Counted from the stretch's first letter, positions 7,972 through 18,586 are shown. The stretch is 37,330 nt of DNA from Prevotella micans DSM 21469 = JCM 16134 (GCF_000614105.1 NZ_BAKH01000026.1:1-37330), one strand, 5' to 3'. The notes: a model not told the origin generated them from the letters alone. Translations and numbers: made by a program.

Positions 7972-10900
7972 ATGAGGAAAAGAATATCTACAATCCTGTC
8001 TCTAATTATGGGAGTTTTTACTCTCTGTAGTGCACAATCTCAACAGCAGATTAGTGCTTTTGAAAAACATAACGCCATAAATAATATTGCTGATGGCGAG
8101 GCTAACATATATGGATACTTACGCTATGATTGGAAGTATCGTACGAATGGAATCATAAATTTCCAGACCAATACGCCTGATAAATCAGTTTTATTAAAGG
8201 ATTATGGTAATGTTCCTGGTAAGACACCAATATTCACCGCTGGAACCTATGTGGGTGGAGATTATTATTGCTATGAAACTATACTCTATGCTAATGTGAT
8301 TATGCCACAAGGATTAAGTATAGTAGACCCACTTACGGGAGCCTATGTCAAGAAGAGTACTCTGCCGGAAGGCACGACTCTTATTTTGGACGAAATGACC
8401 TACGACCCCAAGACCGATAGGATATTTGCTATTCATTATGATACAGACGCCTTTACAACAGATCTGTATGAGATAAGCAAGACAACGCTTGCATTAGCCA
8501 GAGTGGCAACTATTAACGAGCCATTCCTCACGCTTTCTGCCGACGATGGTTATCTGTATGCCGTAACAGTTGAACGTGATTTTGCCAAGGCTAATCTCGT
8601 TAAGATAAATCAGAGTACGATAGATGCGACCAATCAGAGTTGTACGGTAGAGAAAATCAGTCCTGCAGAGGGGCTTGGCTTGAATGTAGGGAACTTCAGC
8701 CAGTCGATGGAATTCGATAAAACAACACACCGTCTATGGTGGCAGGCTCAAACACAAGATGACAAGTCTTACCTAGTAGAGCTAGATCCTAAGACGGGAA
8801 AGATAATAAAGAGTACGCTCGACAACAATAAAACCCAATTGCTAGCCATGGGGATTCCTTATCAATATGTTGTAGATGAGGCCCCTTCTTATGTTACTAG
8901 CCTCAAACTTAAGGCCGAGGAAAATGGAGGAAGTAAGGTTACTCTTACTTGGAATATGCCCACGCTTAATTATCGCAATAAAACACTTGCCAACATAACC
9001 GGTGTGAAGATATTCCGTGATGGTCGGCTGGTAAAGAGAATACCTTCAACTAGCATAGGCGCTGCTATGAGTTGGGTCGACGAAGGACCATCTAATGATA
9101 CACACATATATAAGATTATTCCTTATAATACGTCGGGTGATGGTATATACAAAGAGGCTTCGGTTTTTGTTGGAGAAGACCTTCCTGGAGCCCCGGCAAA
9201 TGTCAAATTGACGGCTAACGAGTCGGAAGGAACGCTTACATGGGACGAACCTGCTGAAGGAATTCATGATGGATATTTTGACAAGGCATCGCTATCTTAC
9301 GATGTTACTCGGCTTCCCGATAATATAAAGATAGCTACCCGTACAACCAATCGTACACTGACAGATAGAGTCAGCAAGCATGCCGGATATAGCTATGTTG
9401 TTGTTGCTTATAACAGAAAAGGCCAAGGTTTGTCTTCTACATCAAATACAGTGGCTTTCGGAGCTTCGGAGGCAATACCGTTTACATCCAGTTTGAATGA
9501 TAATGACGACTTCGGGCGTTGGACTGTGATTGACAACAATAACGATGCTATGACATGGAAGTTCAATTCGAAAACTTCCTCGGCGTACTACGATCGTAGC
9601 GAACATAATGCTGATGACTGGTTGGTTTCGCCTCCGCTATCGTTCGTGAAAGACAAGAAGTACCAACTCCGCTATACTTATTCCACATCTAACTGGATTA
9701 ATCCCGACGACAAGACGCCAGTGATGGAGAAGATGAAAGTATTCTATGGAACAGAACCGACAGTTGCCGGTCTTACCGCGATGATAAAGGATTTGGAGGA
9801 ATTCCACACGGCTTCCGAGACTTATTTCTATGGCAAGAATATCTTCAGTGTAGGGGCAACCGACAAAGGATATATTGCCTTCCAGGCTTGTTCTGATGCA
9901 ATGCACGGGCAGATATTCCTCAAGGACGTGTCGCTTCGCGAGTATAGCGATAAAGATTTGAGTGTTAAGGGTCTCACAGGGTCGGCTACGGCCAACTGTG
10001 AAGTTGAACAGGTGTTCGTAGCTACCGTAGGCAATGAAGGTTCGAAAGCTGTGAGCAACTACACTGTTCAGCTATTTAATGCCGATACCGATGAAGTGCT
10101 TGCTTCGGCTGCTGGAGTGTCAATTATGCCTGATGAAACGGGTAATGTTTCCGTGAAGTGGACACCTGCAACAGAAGGAGATATAAATGTATCGGCACGT
10201 GTTGTTTTGGATGGTGATACGTATCCGAAAGACAACGTTCTCGGCTCGCCGATAAAGGTCAAAGTTGCAGCTAAGAATGCAAGCAAATGGCTAACAATCA
10301 ATACCGACGAGACCTACGGCTGGTACTCTCCCTTCTTCGTTTCGATGCCTTATTCGCAGGCACAATGTCTGTATATGGAAGACGAAATCCAGAAGAAAGA
10401 CATTAGCTTCATGGCAATGCAGGTTAAGTATAATGGAAAGTCAAAGGGAGAATTTACATTCCCGGCAAGGATTTATATCAAGACCACCGACCGTACCGAC
10501 CTCCTTTCTGCCGACAACGCATATATTGGAGTATTCGAAGAAACCGGTTGGACAAAGGTCTTCGAAGGTAATATAACCATAAACGGCCCCAAGGAAGGAG
10601 CTGATTTACAGATAAGGTTCGACACGCCTTTCCACTACACAGGCGGCAATTTGAACTTTAAGTTCGAAGCCCTTGCAGGCAAAAAGCGACTCATAGCAAA
10701 CCAGCATCCCGAATGGCATCTGAAAGAAATTATCGGTAAGGCACGTACGGCTCATTACGACGGTCAGACCAGCAATGTGAAGGAGTCAGAAATATTCCCG
10801 TCCCCCTATGTGCCTTTCATGATGCTGGAATACAAGGAAGGCGGAACCTCCGGCATTCTCTCTGTGGGAGGAGAAGGTTTGAATATCTATCAGAAAGGCA

Positions 10901-11082
10901 ATATTCTATACCTCTCGTCGGTTTGCGAGAAAGCAGAACTGTTCAATGCCTCCGGCTCGCTCGTGTGTGCAGCCAACAACACCGATCGTCTCCAGCTGAC
11001 TTCGCTTTCTTCAGGCGTATATCTATTGAAAGTGAATAAGAATGGCATGATAAGAACCATGAAAATCGCGTTGAAACGATAA
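7972..11082 (+). CDS. T9SS-exported adhesin-like protein with FN3 and cleaved-adhesin-like domains
   Basis: About 1036 residues from ATG 7972 (ATG 7963 adds MYI). A signal peptide starts MRKRISTILSL and ends near CSAQ. Residues about 30-300 look like a beta-propeller-type region with repeated strands (ILDEMTYDPKTDRIFAIHYD). Two FN3-like modules follow (about 310-400 and 410-500). Next comes a choice-of-anchor J/cleaved-adhesin-like domain (FGRWTVIDNNNDAMTWKF and DDWLVSPPLSF, about 510-660), then a CARDB-like sandwich (VGNEGSKAVSNYTVQLFN) and a further beta domain. The C-terminal T9SS sorting domain shows AELFNASGSLV and SGVYLLKVNKNGMIRTMKI. It is a paralog of the next gene (shared T-R-x-PDN and DVPGA/DLPGA motifs). 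Cleaved-adhesin domains are known from Porphyromonas gingipains and haemagglutinins; adhesion or host-protein binding is inferred. Confidence 0.82.
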   Translation: MRKRISTILSLIMGVFTLCSAQSQQQISAFEKHNAINNIADGEANIYGYLRYDWKYRTNGIINFQTNTPDKSVLLKDYGNVPGKTPIFTAGTYVGGDYYCYETILYANVIMPQGLSIVDPLTGAYVKKSTLPEGTTLILDEMTYDPKTDRIFAIHYDTDAFTTDLYEISKTTLALARVATINEPFLTLSADDGYLYAVTVERDFAKANLVKINQSTIDATNQSCTVEKISPAEGLGLNVGNFSQSMEFDKTTHRLWWQAQTQDDKSYLVELDPKTGKIIKSTLDNNKTQLLAMGIPYQYVVDEAPSYVTSLKLKAEENGGSKVTLTWNMPTLNYRNKTLANITGVKIFRDGRLVKRIPSTSIGAAMSWVDEGPSNDTHIYKIIPYNTSGDGIYKEASVFVGEDLPGAPANVKLTANESEGTLTWDEPAEGIHDGYFDKASLSYDVTRLPDNIKIATRTTNRTLTDRVSKHAGYSYVVVAYNRKGQGLSSTSNTVAFGASEAIPFTSSLNDNDDFGRWTVIDNNNDAMTWKFNSKTSSAYYDRSEHNADDWLVSPPLSFVKDKKYQLRYTYSTSNWINPDDKTPVMEKMKVFYGTEPTVAGLTAMIKDLEEFHTASETYFYGKNIFSVGATDKGYIAFQACSDAMHGQIFLKDVSLREYSDKDLSVKGLTGSATANCEVEQVFVATVGNEGSKAVSNYTVQLFNADTDEVLASAAGVSIMPDETGNVSVKWTPATEGDINVSARVVLDGDTYPKDNVLGSPIKVKVAAKNASKWLTINTDETYGWYSPFFVSMPYSQAQCLYMEDEIQKKDISFMAMQVKYNGKSKGEFTFPARIYIKTTDRTDLLSADNAYIGVFEETGWTKVFEGNITINGPKEGADLQIRFDTPFHYTGGNLNFKFEALAGKKRLIANQHPEWHLKEIIGKARTAHYDGQTSNVKESEIFPSPYVPFMMLEYKEGGTSGILSVGGEGLNIYQKGNILYLSSVCEKAELFNASGSLVCAANNTDRLQLTSLSSGVYLLKVNKNGMIRTMKIALKR

Positions 11083-11094
11083 ATATAAAGGTGA

Positions 11095-11132
11095 GGTTCT
11101 CTGCCGGCGGTGAACAGTCCGGTGGGAGAACC
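11095..11132 (+). terminator. Hairpin shortly after the exported-protein gene
   Basis: GGTTCTC pairs with GAGAACC, with an inner CCGG/CCGG pair around an 11-nt loop, starting 12 nt after the stop codon. There is no T tract, so it may protect the mRNA 3' end rather than terminate. The rest of 11133-11228 shows nothing recognisable. Confidence 0.4.
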
Positions 11133-11228
11133 TTACGATAATCTACATCCGGAGTAAATAATAATAGAGTTGTGGAACCTGTCGAAAAATCTCAGGCTAA
11201 AGCGGAGATGAAGAATATGGTCGAAATA

Positions 11229-11294
11229 CCTTAGTCCGGGACCAAGGTACCCTTAGTCCCATACCGAGGTACCATCAGTCCCGGACTGATGTAG
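11229..11294. repeat. Three tandem 22-bp units
   Basis: Units at 11229-11250, 11251-11272 and 11273-11294. The first two share CCTTAGTCC and a terminal AGGTAC; the third is more diverged and contains the near-perfect palindrome CATCAGTC-CCG-GACTGATG. Degenerate related sequence continues to about 11315. The array lies about 165 nt upstream of the next gene start. Confidence 0.7.
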
Positions 11295-11419
11295 GATGAT
11301 GTCCGTACTGATCCTATTCTGATTCGAAATTTCGAGAACACGATTATTAGAGTTTGCGAGAGATATTCCAACATACAACTCTGTTGAATTCCAAGACGAA
11401 CAATAAATTGTTATAGACA

Positions 11420-11427
11420 TAAACTTG
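11420..11427 (+). promoter_or_regulatory. Weak -7 box TAAACTTG
   Basis: TAAACTTG differs from TAnnTTTG at one position. It lies about 30 nt before the ATG at 11457, a normal distance. The 374-nt gap after the preceding gene makes a separate promoter likely, but this is only a candidate. Confidence 0.3.
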
Positions 11428-11456
11428 TATTCTTTTAATTTTAAAACCTAAGAAAG

Positions 11457-14400
11457 ATGAAACATTTCTATTTTGCAAGTCTTGTGTTTGCCGCCCTGTC
11501 GGTATTACCGGCATCCGGACAGGTGAATGCAAGAAAGTTCCCCACATTTTGGGACAAACCTATTTTAGCGTCTGCGCCGCGCATGCCATACCAGGCTCCG
11601 AAGGCGATAGACGATAAGTCGAAAGGAATTACCGTGTATGCTGGCCAACTTACTAGTCAGGATAAGAAGCGCGGCTGGGTGAAATTCCGTACAGGTAAAG
11701 CTACCGAGTATGAAACAGTAAAAAATTTCACACCAGCGAACGACCAGGTACAGGCCTATGGTATTTATTGTGGCGCTTACGATGGTAAGGACTTCTATGG
11801 TGTTTACGCTCAATCGTTTACGTATGGCGTTCATCCTCTGACATTCGTTAAGTTGAATGTGGCAACTGGAGACACGACAGTCGTTTACAAGTACACAGAA
11901 GCTGAGAAGAACAAATGGTACATGGGTTATGACGTTTACACAATAGCCTATGACCGTAAATCTGACCAGCTCTATGCTCTTGGAAAGGATTATGAAAAGA
12001 AAACCATTAACGGAGAAGAAGTAATCGTGGGCTATTCCATGCTATACACTGTCGATAAGACAAATGGAAAGATGGAAGAGGTTACAAGGTTAGATAGAGT
12101 GTACTACAACTTCTGCTTCGACTATGATGGCACGTGTTACATGATACGTCCTAAAACTAAGAGTGCTTCTGACGATGCGGTCGTAGGATCGGAAATTGTG
12201 AAATTCGACTCCGACTTCAACCCAACAGGCACTCCGGTTGAATGTAAGAGCGAATGGGGAGAGTCTTATATCCAGATATACTTCGGTACTATGGGATTCG
12301 ACTATACCACCGGCGACCTCTGGTGGATACCAGTTGGACGCCAAGGAGCAACGACACTCTACACGCTAGACGTAGAGACAGGAAAATACACCACTAAATC
12401 ATGGTTCAATCTTGGTAACTCTTTCGTTGGTCTTACCATTCCTTATCTAACTGCAGACACACGCAAGTCAGCAGCTCGAGTTTCGAATATAGATGCACAA
12501 GCCGATGTAAACGGTACAATGGCCGATACCATTAAATGGGTTAACCCCACTACAGCATGGGATAAGACTCCTCTCACCGAACTGAAAGAAGTGCGCATCT
12601 ATCGTAAGAAGCAGAATGTAGCAACAACCGAACTGACTTCTTCAAGTACTTTGCTTTCATCTGCCAATGCTGACCTTATTGCTACTGTAGAAGCACAGAA
12701 CAAGATGGGTCAGGCAATGCAATGGGTTGACCAAAACCCACATAATGGCATAAACACTTATTATGTTGTTCCATCGCGCGTTAGCGGCGAATTAGGTATC
12801 CCCGACAGTATCCGTTGCTACATGGGTGTCGATGTTCCTGGTGCCGTTCAGAATATTCAGATTAAGAAGAAAGGAACTGGAATCGAACTCTCTTGGGAAG
12901 CTCCAAATAAGGGCTTGAACAATGGTTATATCAAGGAGTCGGAGCTCACATATACGCTAACTCGTATGCCTGATAATGTAGTTGTGTCTACCGACCAAGC
13001 AGCTACTACTTACACCGACAATACACTCGGTGAACAGCAGAAATACTCTTATAAGATTCAATCAAAGAGCCTTGCCGGAAAAGGTGCAATTGCTGAGTCT
13101 GAAGGAATCATGGCTGGTAGTGCTCTCACAACTCCAATCAATTTGAGATTCGATACCCAGGACGATGCTAATCGTTGGTATTGCCCAAATAATCGTCCAA
13201 TATTCTTCTACTATTGCGGCGGTTACGATGCAGACTCTAAGTGTCTGATTGGTTACAGCAACTATCAAGAAGCTGACGGGTTCGTCACCTCTCCTCCTCT
13301 TAAACTGGAAGGTGGTAAGACCTATCGTATAACAACCGATTTCTATGTACATCAGAGAGATACTCCGTTCGACCTGAAACTTGTTGTTGGCACGAATAGC
13401 GAAGATCTCACCAATGCAACTGTTATAAGAACAGAAACAGGAACTTCTTATCCAGCCATGTATACACGTGTTGTATATGAGGACATGTTCACAGCTCCTA
13501 CTACTGGTACTTATTATTACGGACTTCAGATTGCTACCCACAGTCAGTATAACAGTTTCAAAATCTTTGGTCTGAACGTAGACTATGTTGCAGAGAACGA
13601 CCTCAAGGCATTCTCTATCGATAATATTCAAGAAGCTGTTGTTGACTATGACAATAAGTGCACCGTAAAGGTTCGCAATATGGGTTCAAAGACACAGAAG
13701 AATTATGGTATTAAGATTTATTGCGACGATGAAGGAAACAAGACGCTTGTTGGTGAAACAACAACTGTTCCAGAGCTGAAAGCCGGTGAAACAGCAGATA
13801 TTCCTGTTACATTCAAGCCAACTTCCGACGGTACGTTTGAATTCTACGGTGTTGTAGAACTTGCAGGCGACCAGGATCACAGCAACGATACTACGGTAAT
13901 TTCTCGCATAAAAGTATTGCCAGCCGGAACTACTCCTTGGACGAACATCGTTACTAGCGGTGAGTTTGAAGGAGAAGATACTCATGGTCCGTCCATAAAC
14001 TGCGACCCATACGAGCGTACACAGTCTGTCTACTATGCTTCTGAAATCAAAGCCGATAAGGATAATGAAATCAGACGTATCGGTTATATCTATAAGTCGA
14101 ATGACAATCTGACGGATAGAACTACTCCGTTTGACGTGAAGATTTATCTCTGCCATACAGATACAAAATCATTCACTTCGGCATTCGATTGGATTAAGGA
14201 GAAGAATTTGACACTTGTTTATGAAGGCACATTCACTCTGCAGCCGGGTACTGACAATATACTTTCATTCGACCTGCAGACCCCATTCAAGTATGACAAT
14301 ACGAAGAATCTGGTTGTAGTGTTCGATAAGAGTGGCGCAGTTCCTTCTAATCTGGCATTCTGTGCTCTGTACAAGGTATTCAACTCTTGGGGTAGCACGC

Positions 14401-14759
14401 TGAATATTAATCGTACGCTTGAATATGGTGGCAAATCACCTTTTGCAGGAACAGGCTCTCAGACCTATGGTTCGGCTCCGGTTCTCTATCTTGGTATGGC
14501 CGCTAGCGATCCTAATAGTATAGGTAGCAATAATTACGTTGCAGAGAAGAATTTCCTCTACGATGCAAACAGTAAAGTAATTACCTTCATGAAAGACATA
14601 AGGACTGCTAACATCTACACTGTAGACGGCAAGCTGGTTAAGACTTTCAATGTTGACAATAATAATCAGGTGAGACTAAACATTCCTGCCGGATTGTATA
14701 TTGTACGTACTATTGCTAAGAACGGTACTGTTACAAGCGTGAAACTTAATGTGAAATAA
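11457..14759 (+). CDS. Large T9SS-exported adhesin-like protein
   Basis: An 1100-residue protein with a signal peptide ending near PASGQ. The order of regions is: a propeller-like section (about 55-340, with YDVYTIAYDRKSDQLYALGKD and FDYTTGDLWWIPVG), two FN3-like modules (about 345-455 and 460-550; VDVPGAVQNIQI opens the second), a cleaved-adhesin/choice-of-anchor J domain (about 560-705; EADGFVTSPPLKLEGGKTYR), a CARDB-like sandwich (about 710-820; VRNMGSKTQKNYGIKIY), a further beta domain (to about 1010), and a T9SS sorting domain (TANIYTVDGKLVKTF and PAGLYIVRTIAKNGTV). It matches the preceding gene domain for domain, so the two arose by duplication. The next gene starts 3 nt after its stop, indicating one operon. 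Binding or adhesion at the cell surface is an inference. Confidence 0.84.
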   Translation: MKHFYFASLVFAALSVLPASGQVNARKFPTFWDKPILASAPRMPYQAPKAIDDKSKGITVYAGQLTSQDKKRGWVKFRTGKATEYETVKNFTPANDQVQAYGIYCGAYDGKDFYGVYAQSFTYGVHPLTFVKLNVATGDTTVVYKYTEAEKNKWYMGYDVYTIAYDRKSDQLYALGKDYEKKTINGEEVIVGYSMLYTVDKTNGKMEEVTRLDRVYYNFCFDYDGTCYMIRPKTKSASDDAVVGSEIVKFDSDFNPTGTPVECKSEWGESYIQIYFGTMGFDYTTGDLWWIPVGRQGATTLYTLDVETGKYTTKSWFNLGNSFVGLTIPYLTADTRKSAARVSNIDAQADVNGTMADTIKWVNPTTAWDKTPLTELKEVRIYRKKQNVATTELTSSSTLLSSANADLIATVEAQNKMGQAMQWVDQNPHNGINTYYVVPSRVSGELGIPDSIRCYMGVDVPGAVQNIQIKKKGTGIELSWEAPNKGLNNGYIKESELTYTLTRMPDNVVVSTDQAATTYTDNTLGEQQKYSYKIQSKSLAGKGAIAESEGIMAGSALTTPINLRFDTQDDANRWYCPNNRPIFFYYCGGYDADSKCLIGYSNYQEADGFVTSPPLKLEGGKTYRITTDFYVHQRDTPFDLKLVVGTNSEDLTNATVIRTETGTSYPAMYTRVVYEDMFTAPTTGTYYYGLQIATHSQYNSFKIFGLNVDYVAENDLKAFSIDNIQEAVVDYDNKCTVKVRNMGSKTQKNYGIKIYCDDEGNKTLVGETTTVPELKAGETADIPVTFKPTSDGTFEFYGVVELAGDQDHSNDTTVISRIKVLPAGTTPWTNIVTSGEFEGEDTHGPSINCDPYERTQSVYYASEIKADKDNEIRRIGYIYKSNDNLTDRTTPFDVKIYLCHTDTKSFTSAFDWIKEKNLTLVYEGTFTLQPGTDNILSFDLQTPFKYDNTKNLVVVFDKSGAVPSNLAFCALYKVFNSWGSTLNINRTLEYGGKSPFAGTGSQTYGSAPVLYLGMAASDPNSIGSNNYVAEKNFLYDANSKVITFMKDIRTANIYTVDGKLVKTFNVDNNNQVRLNIPAGLYIVRTIAKNGTVTSVKLNVK

Positions 14760-14762
14760 AGA

Positions 14763-16699
14763 ATGAACTCTATCAGAAAATTTATATTTCTGTTATCACT
14801 TACAAGTCTCCCCATCATAGGGGGAGACTTGTTTGCTCAAAAAGCAGACAGAAACATTTTTAGCTTGTCACCAGTGACTTTCGACAAGCACGAAAACATT
14901 TCGCCTACCGCAACCGGGTCTAATATGCGACTGGGATATTGTACGACGGAATATAGCCGAGGACTTATAGCCAAGATTCAAGGTCAACATTCCTATCATG
15001 CTGCGGTATTCTTCCCTTCCGAACTGCTAGATAAATACGTTGGAGATAAAATAGATTCTATGGAATTCGCTATAAAGCCTAAGCGTGGTAATATGGCAGA
15101 GTTCTTTATATGTACAAACCTGAAAGATATGCAAGGAACGACTCTAGCTAGAGGGGTTTCTTTAAGTTACGATGAAGGATGGAACAAGATTAAGTTCGAT
15201 AGATCTGTAACTATTAAGCAGGGGATGAATCTTTATGTAGGCTATATACTTCATCTGCAAGACGGTGAAGACTACGATTGCCTTCTGTTCGATAAAAGTA
15301 ATTACACCTTAAAGGGTAAGAACTGGTATGGATATGATGGAAGCTGGTTCGACAATACAACCGCTATAGGAAAGAATATCTGTATTCGCGCCATCATCTC
15401 CGGAAATAATATACCTAATAACGACATCTCGCTCATGAAACTTTTTCCGGCAGATGGCAGCCAGTTCGTAGAGCAGAACAAACCAAGACGTTATATTGCC
15501 TATATACAGAATAATGGAACCACGCCTGTAAACTCTCTCTCTGTGACAGTGTCTGCAAAAGGTGTGAAGAGTACTGAAGTTACTCTCAATGGTTTTGATG
15601 TTCCTAATAATACCCCACAGAGAGTCGAACTTGATAATATCTCCATCCCTGTGGAAGGAAACTACACAGCTGAGTTCACTGTAACAAAGGTGAACGGAGT
15701 TCAAGACCCTTACAACTCTGACAATACAGCCGAAGACGCAGGTTTCTCGATGAAAGCCGGAACAGGACCAGTTGAACGTACAATACTGTTCGAGGAGTTT
15801 ACCTCCGAAGGCTATGACGAATGTGTTATAGCAGACAGCGTATATACTAAGGTTTTGGCAGAGCGTAAAGATAAAGATGTTGTTCGTGTTAAGCATCACC
15901 GCAACTATAAGACTCATAACGACCAGTTCCGTATTTCTGAGGATACCGATTATGAAGAATTGTATGGCAAAGCCAAGCCGTTTATTCCTGCTGTATGCAT
16001 AGATCGCCTTATTGTAGGAGGTTTCGAAGACCCAGGCCCTGCCTATTTCATTGCTAATGACACAATAGTCGGGAAGTTCTTAAATGTGGCCAAGGGAGTA
16101 TATTCGTTCATCAACCTGAATGTTGAACCGAAAGTCACAGGTAATAAACTTAACGTGAAAGTCAGCGGACATGCCGGGACAAACGAGATGCCCCAACAAA
16201 CAGACCTCCGATTGGTTACATGGTTGGTTGAAGATGGTATTGTCAGTAGTCAACAAACCGGTAAACCACGGTTTATACAAAATGGCGTATTGAGAAAAGT
16301 TCTTAGTAGCAATGCATGGGGCGATGCTCTGAACATTTCTGCTTATGACTTCGAGAAGACCTATTCTGTTGACTTGAAACCAGAATGGAAAGCCAACAAT
16401 ATGCGGGTGGTTTCGTTTGTGAGCAACTATAATGCTGATGTTGAAAAACGTATTGTTTACAATACGCCCAGGCTTTATGTGGTATTCCTGATGGAATCGC
16501 ACACTCATCGGCCGATGATAACCAGAGCTTATATATAGTAGATGGTAATATAATCGTGGCTGATGGTTATAAACTTGCAGGCATCTACGACCTGTCGGGA
16601 AGAATCGTTTCTGCTGACCGTCTTACCCGCGGAATCTACGTGGTAAAGGTGACGAACGGCAAGACGACATTCACGAGGAAAGTATGTATTAATAAATAG
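14763..16699 (+). CDS. Frameshifted T9SS-exported Omp28-like protein (redox cysteines absent)
   Basis: The first frame runs 14763-16538 (591 residues), but its last 25 residues are out of register. Moving by one base at about 16467-16469 restores a normal end in another frame up to the TAG at 16697-16699, encoding QALCGIPDGI, then LAGIYDLSGRIVSADRL and TRGIYVVKVTNGKTTFTRKV, a clear T9SS sorting domain. One added C in the CCC run repairs it to 645 residues. The protein has a signal peptide (ending near LFAQ), a beta-sandwich region (about 50-215), a CARDB-like module (about 220-335) and a region like the thioredoxin-fold Omp28 family from about 340. In that region the paralog downstream has WCGWCP, whereas this protein reads FEEFTSEGYDEC and lacks the CxxC. 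It starts 3 nt after the preceding gene and carries a perfect hairpin in its signal-peptide codons. Confidence 0.78.
14802..14832 (+). promoter_or_regulatory. Perfect 12-bp hairpin inside the start of a coding sequence
   Basis: ACAAGTCTCCCC (14802-14813) pairs perfectly with 14821-14832 around a 7-nt loop, 37 nt into the gene and within the signal-peptide codons. Its position just inside the third gene of an operon could reduce downstream expression by hindering translation or transcription. That role is inferred. Confidence 0.55.
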
Positions 16700-16713
16700 A
16701 GAGGACAATAATC

Positions 16714-18496
16714 ATGAAGAAGATATCCTTCATCCTGATGTTGCTTTTCAGTCTCGTGGCAATGCAGATGCAAGCTGCGACGACCCACTGTTTCTGGGGA
16801 TATTGTAACAGTAAAGTCTCCGGCGAGTTCGGGTCAAAGACTAAAGCCAAAGGAGCTATCTATATTCCTGCAGACATAGCGCAACTTTATAAAGGCAAGA
16901 CTATTTCTTTTGTAAAGGTCGGTCTAGCAGCTATGGCGAATTCAGTGAATGTGTTCATAACTAAAGACCTCAACGGAACAAGCATAACAACTAAAAAAGC
17001 AGGAATGCTTTATAACGGTTGGAATGAAGTGAAGTTGAGTTCTCCTTACACCATCGATGGCGAGGCTTTCTATATAGGCTACAGCTATGAAGGCGATAAC
17101 GCTTCCATGGGACGCTCGGACATGTATTCGGAAAATGGTTGCTGGGCCGACCTGGGAGACGGTTGGAAAAACTATGCAACTGAAAAGGAGTACAAAGCGC
17201 TTGCATTGACCATTCAGGCTAAAATATCAGGCGAAAATATGCCGAAAGACCTGTGGATTTACAGCAATCGCGACTTTATTGTAAAGAAAGGCGCACCATG
17301 CAAGCTTCCATTCGGAATAATGAACATGAGCCCCGTGTAGCCCGTAATTTGCAGGTTGGCTACAGTATTGACGGAGGAGCCGAAACTGTTGCCGACTTCA
17401 AAACTACGATGGGAGCTAACACCGAAAAGGAATTCTCGTTCGACCATCCCGGATTCAACGAAAGTAAGACTCACACCATAAAGTTCAGATTGATTTCGGT
17501 AGATGGTGCAGCTGACAGTTATTCGGGTAACGACACCGTGACATCGAAGATAAAGGTGATGGACGCCGTGCCACGCCAACGCTTCGTAGTTGAAGAAGGA
17601 ACCGGAACATGGTGTGGATGGTGTCCGATGGGAATAGTTGCCCTCGACCAGCTATCAAAGAAATATCCCGAAACATTCATCGGTATAGCTGTGCATAAGA
17701 GCGATCCGCTTCAAACCACATCCTACAATAGCATGAGCTTTAGCGGATATCCCAAATGCTACATCAACCGTAACCTCGACTATCCCACACAACCCGAGGC
17801 TTCTGGATTGGAAGCATCGCACAATAAGGCCGTAGCTATAGCTCCTAATGTGGGAGTAGAAGTGAAAGCCGAATTTACAGATGCATCGAAGAAGAAGATA
17901 AATGCGAAAGCCCTCACCACTTTCTTTACGGCACAGAATGGATTGAAATACAGAATATCATTCGTGCTAGTCGAAAACGGAATAAAAGGCTACACGCAAG
18001 CTAACTACTTCGCCGGAGGAGGACAAGGCAATATGGCGGATTCGAGAGTCTTCCATCTTATGCTTCTATCGACATGGATCATGTTGCCCGGATGAACTAC
18101 AGCTACGAAGGCTTTAAAGAAAGTGTTCCAACAAGCGTACAGGCCGACGAGACAACCGAATATGCAGCTGTACTCAACGTTCCGGCTAGCATACAGCATG
18201 CCGACAGTCTACATCTTGTTGCATTGTTAATAAACAGCAAGGGCCTAATCGAAAATGCCGCACAGGTTAAGGTTCTGCCCGACCCCGTGACCGGAATAAC
18301 CGATAATGCTAAACTCCTGGCTCCGGAAATCATTTTTGCAGACGGACGTTTTGAGCTTCAGGGCTTCAACGGCACCATGACCGTATACAATTCCAATGGT
18401 CAGATTGTTCCGAACGGTTCGTTGCCGCGCGGAATATATGTTGTTAAAGTAGTGGCCGAAAACACTTCTTTCGTTCGCAAGATGTTTGTAAAGTAG
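16714..18496 (+). pseudogene. Omp28-like T9SS-exported protein with CxxC, broken by two frameshifts
   Basis: Three overlapping open frames form one gene: 16714-17340, 17253-18095 and 18074-18496. They join if one base is restored near the CCCC at 17331-17334 and another near 18053-18058; the repaired length is 594 residues with no leftover bases. The product has a signal peptide (ending near MQAAT), a beta-sandwich region like that of the upstream paralog, a CARDB-like segment, and an Omp28/thioredoxin-like domain with EEGTGTWCGWCPMGIVALDQL (CxxC near residues 300-303) and the later SGYPKCYINRN, where the Pro matches the cis-Pro side of a thioredoxin fold. It ends in a T9SS sorting domain (GTMTVYNSNGQIV, LPRGIYVVKVVAENTSFVRKM). 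The start is 14 nt after the preceding gene. Either the gene is inactive, or the sequence carries base-calling errors. Confidence 0.75.
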
Positions 18497-18544
18497 ACTC
18501 TTACCTCGTCTGAAGTTCTTTAAATATGAGCTTCATATAATCTC

Positions 18545-18586
18545 AAATCCACTGCAAGTTCAGGAGAGCTTGCAGTGGATTTTTTT
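18545..18586 (+). terminator. Strong intrinsic terminator of the exported-protein operon
   Basis: A 14-bp perfect stem (18545-18558 with 18569-18582) with a 10-nt loop runs into a seven-base T tract. It lies about 50 nt after the last stop codon. The stem core TCCACTGCAA recurs in the terminator at 34334-34371. Confidence 0.92.
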
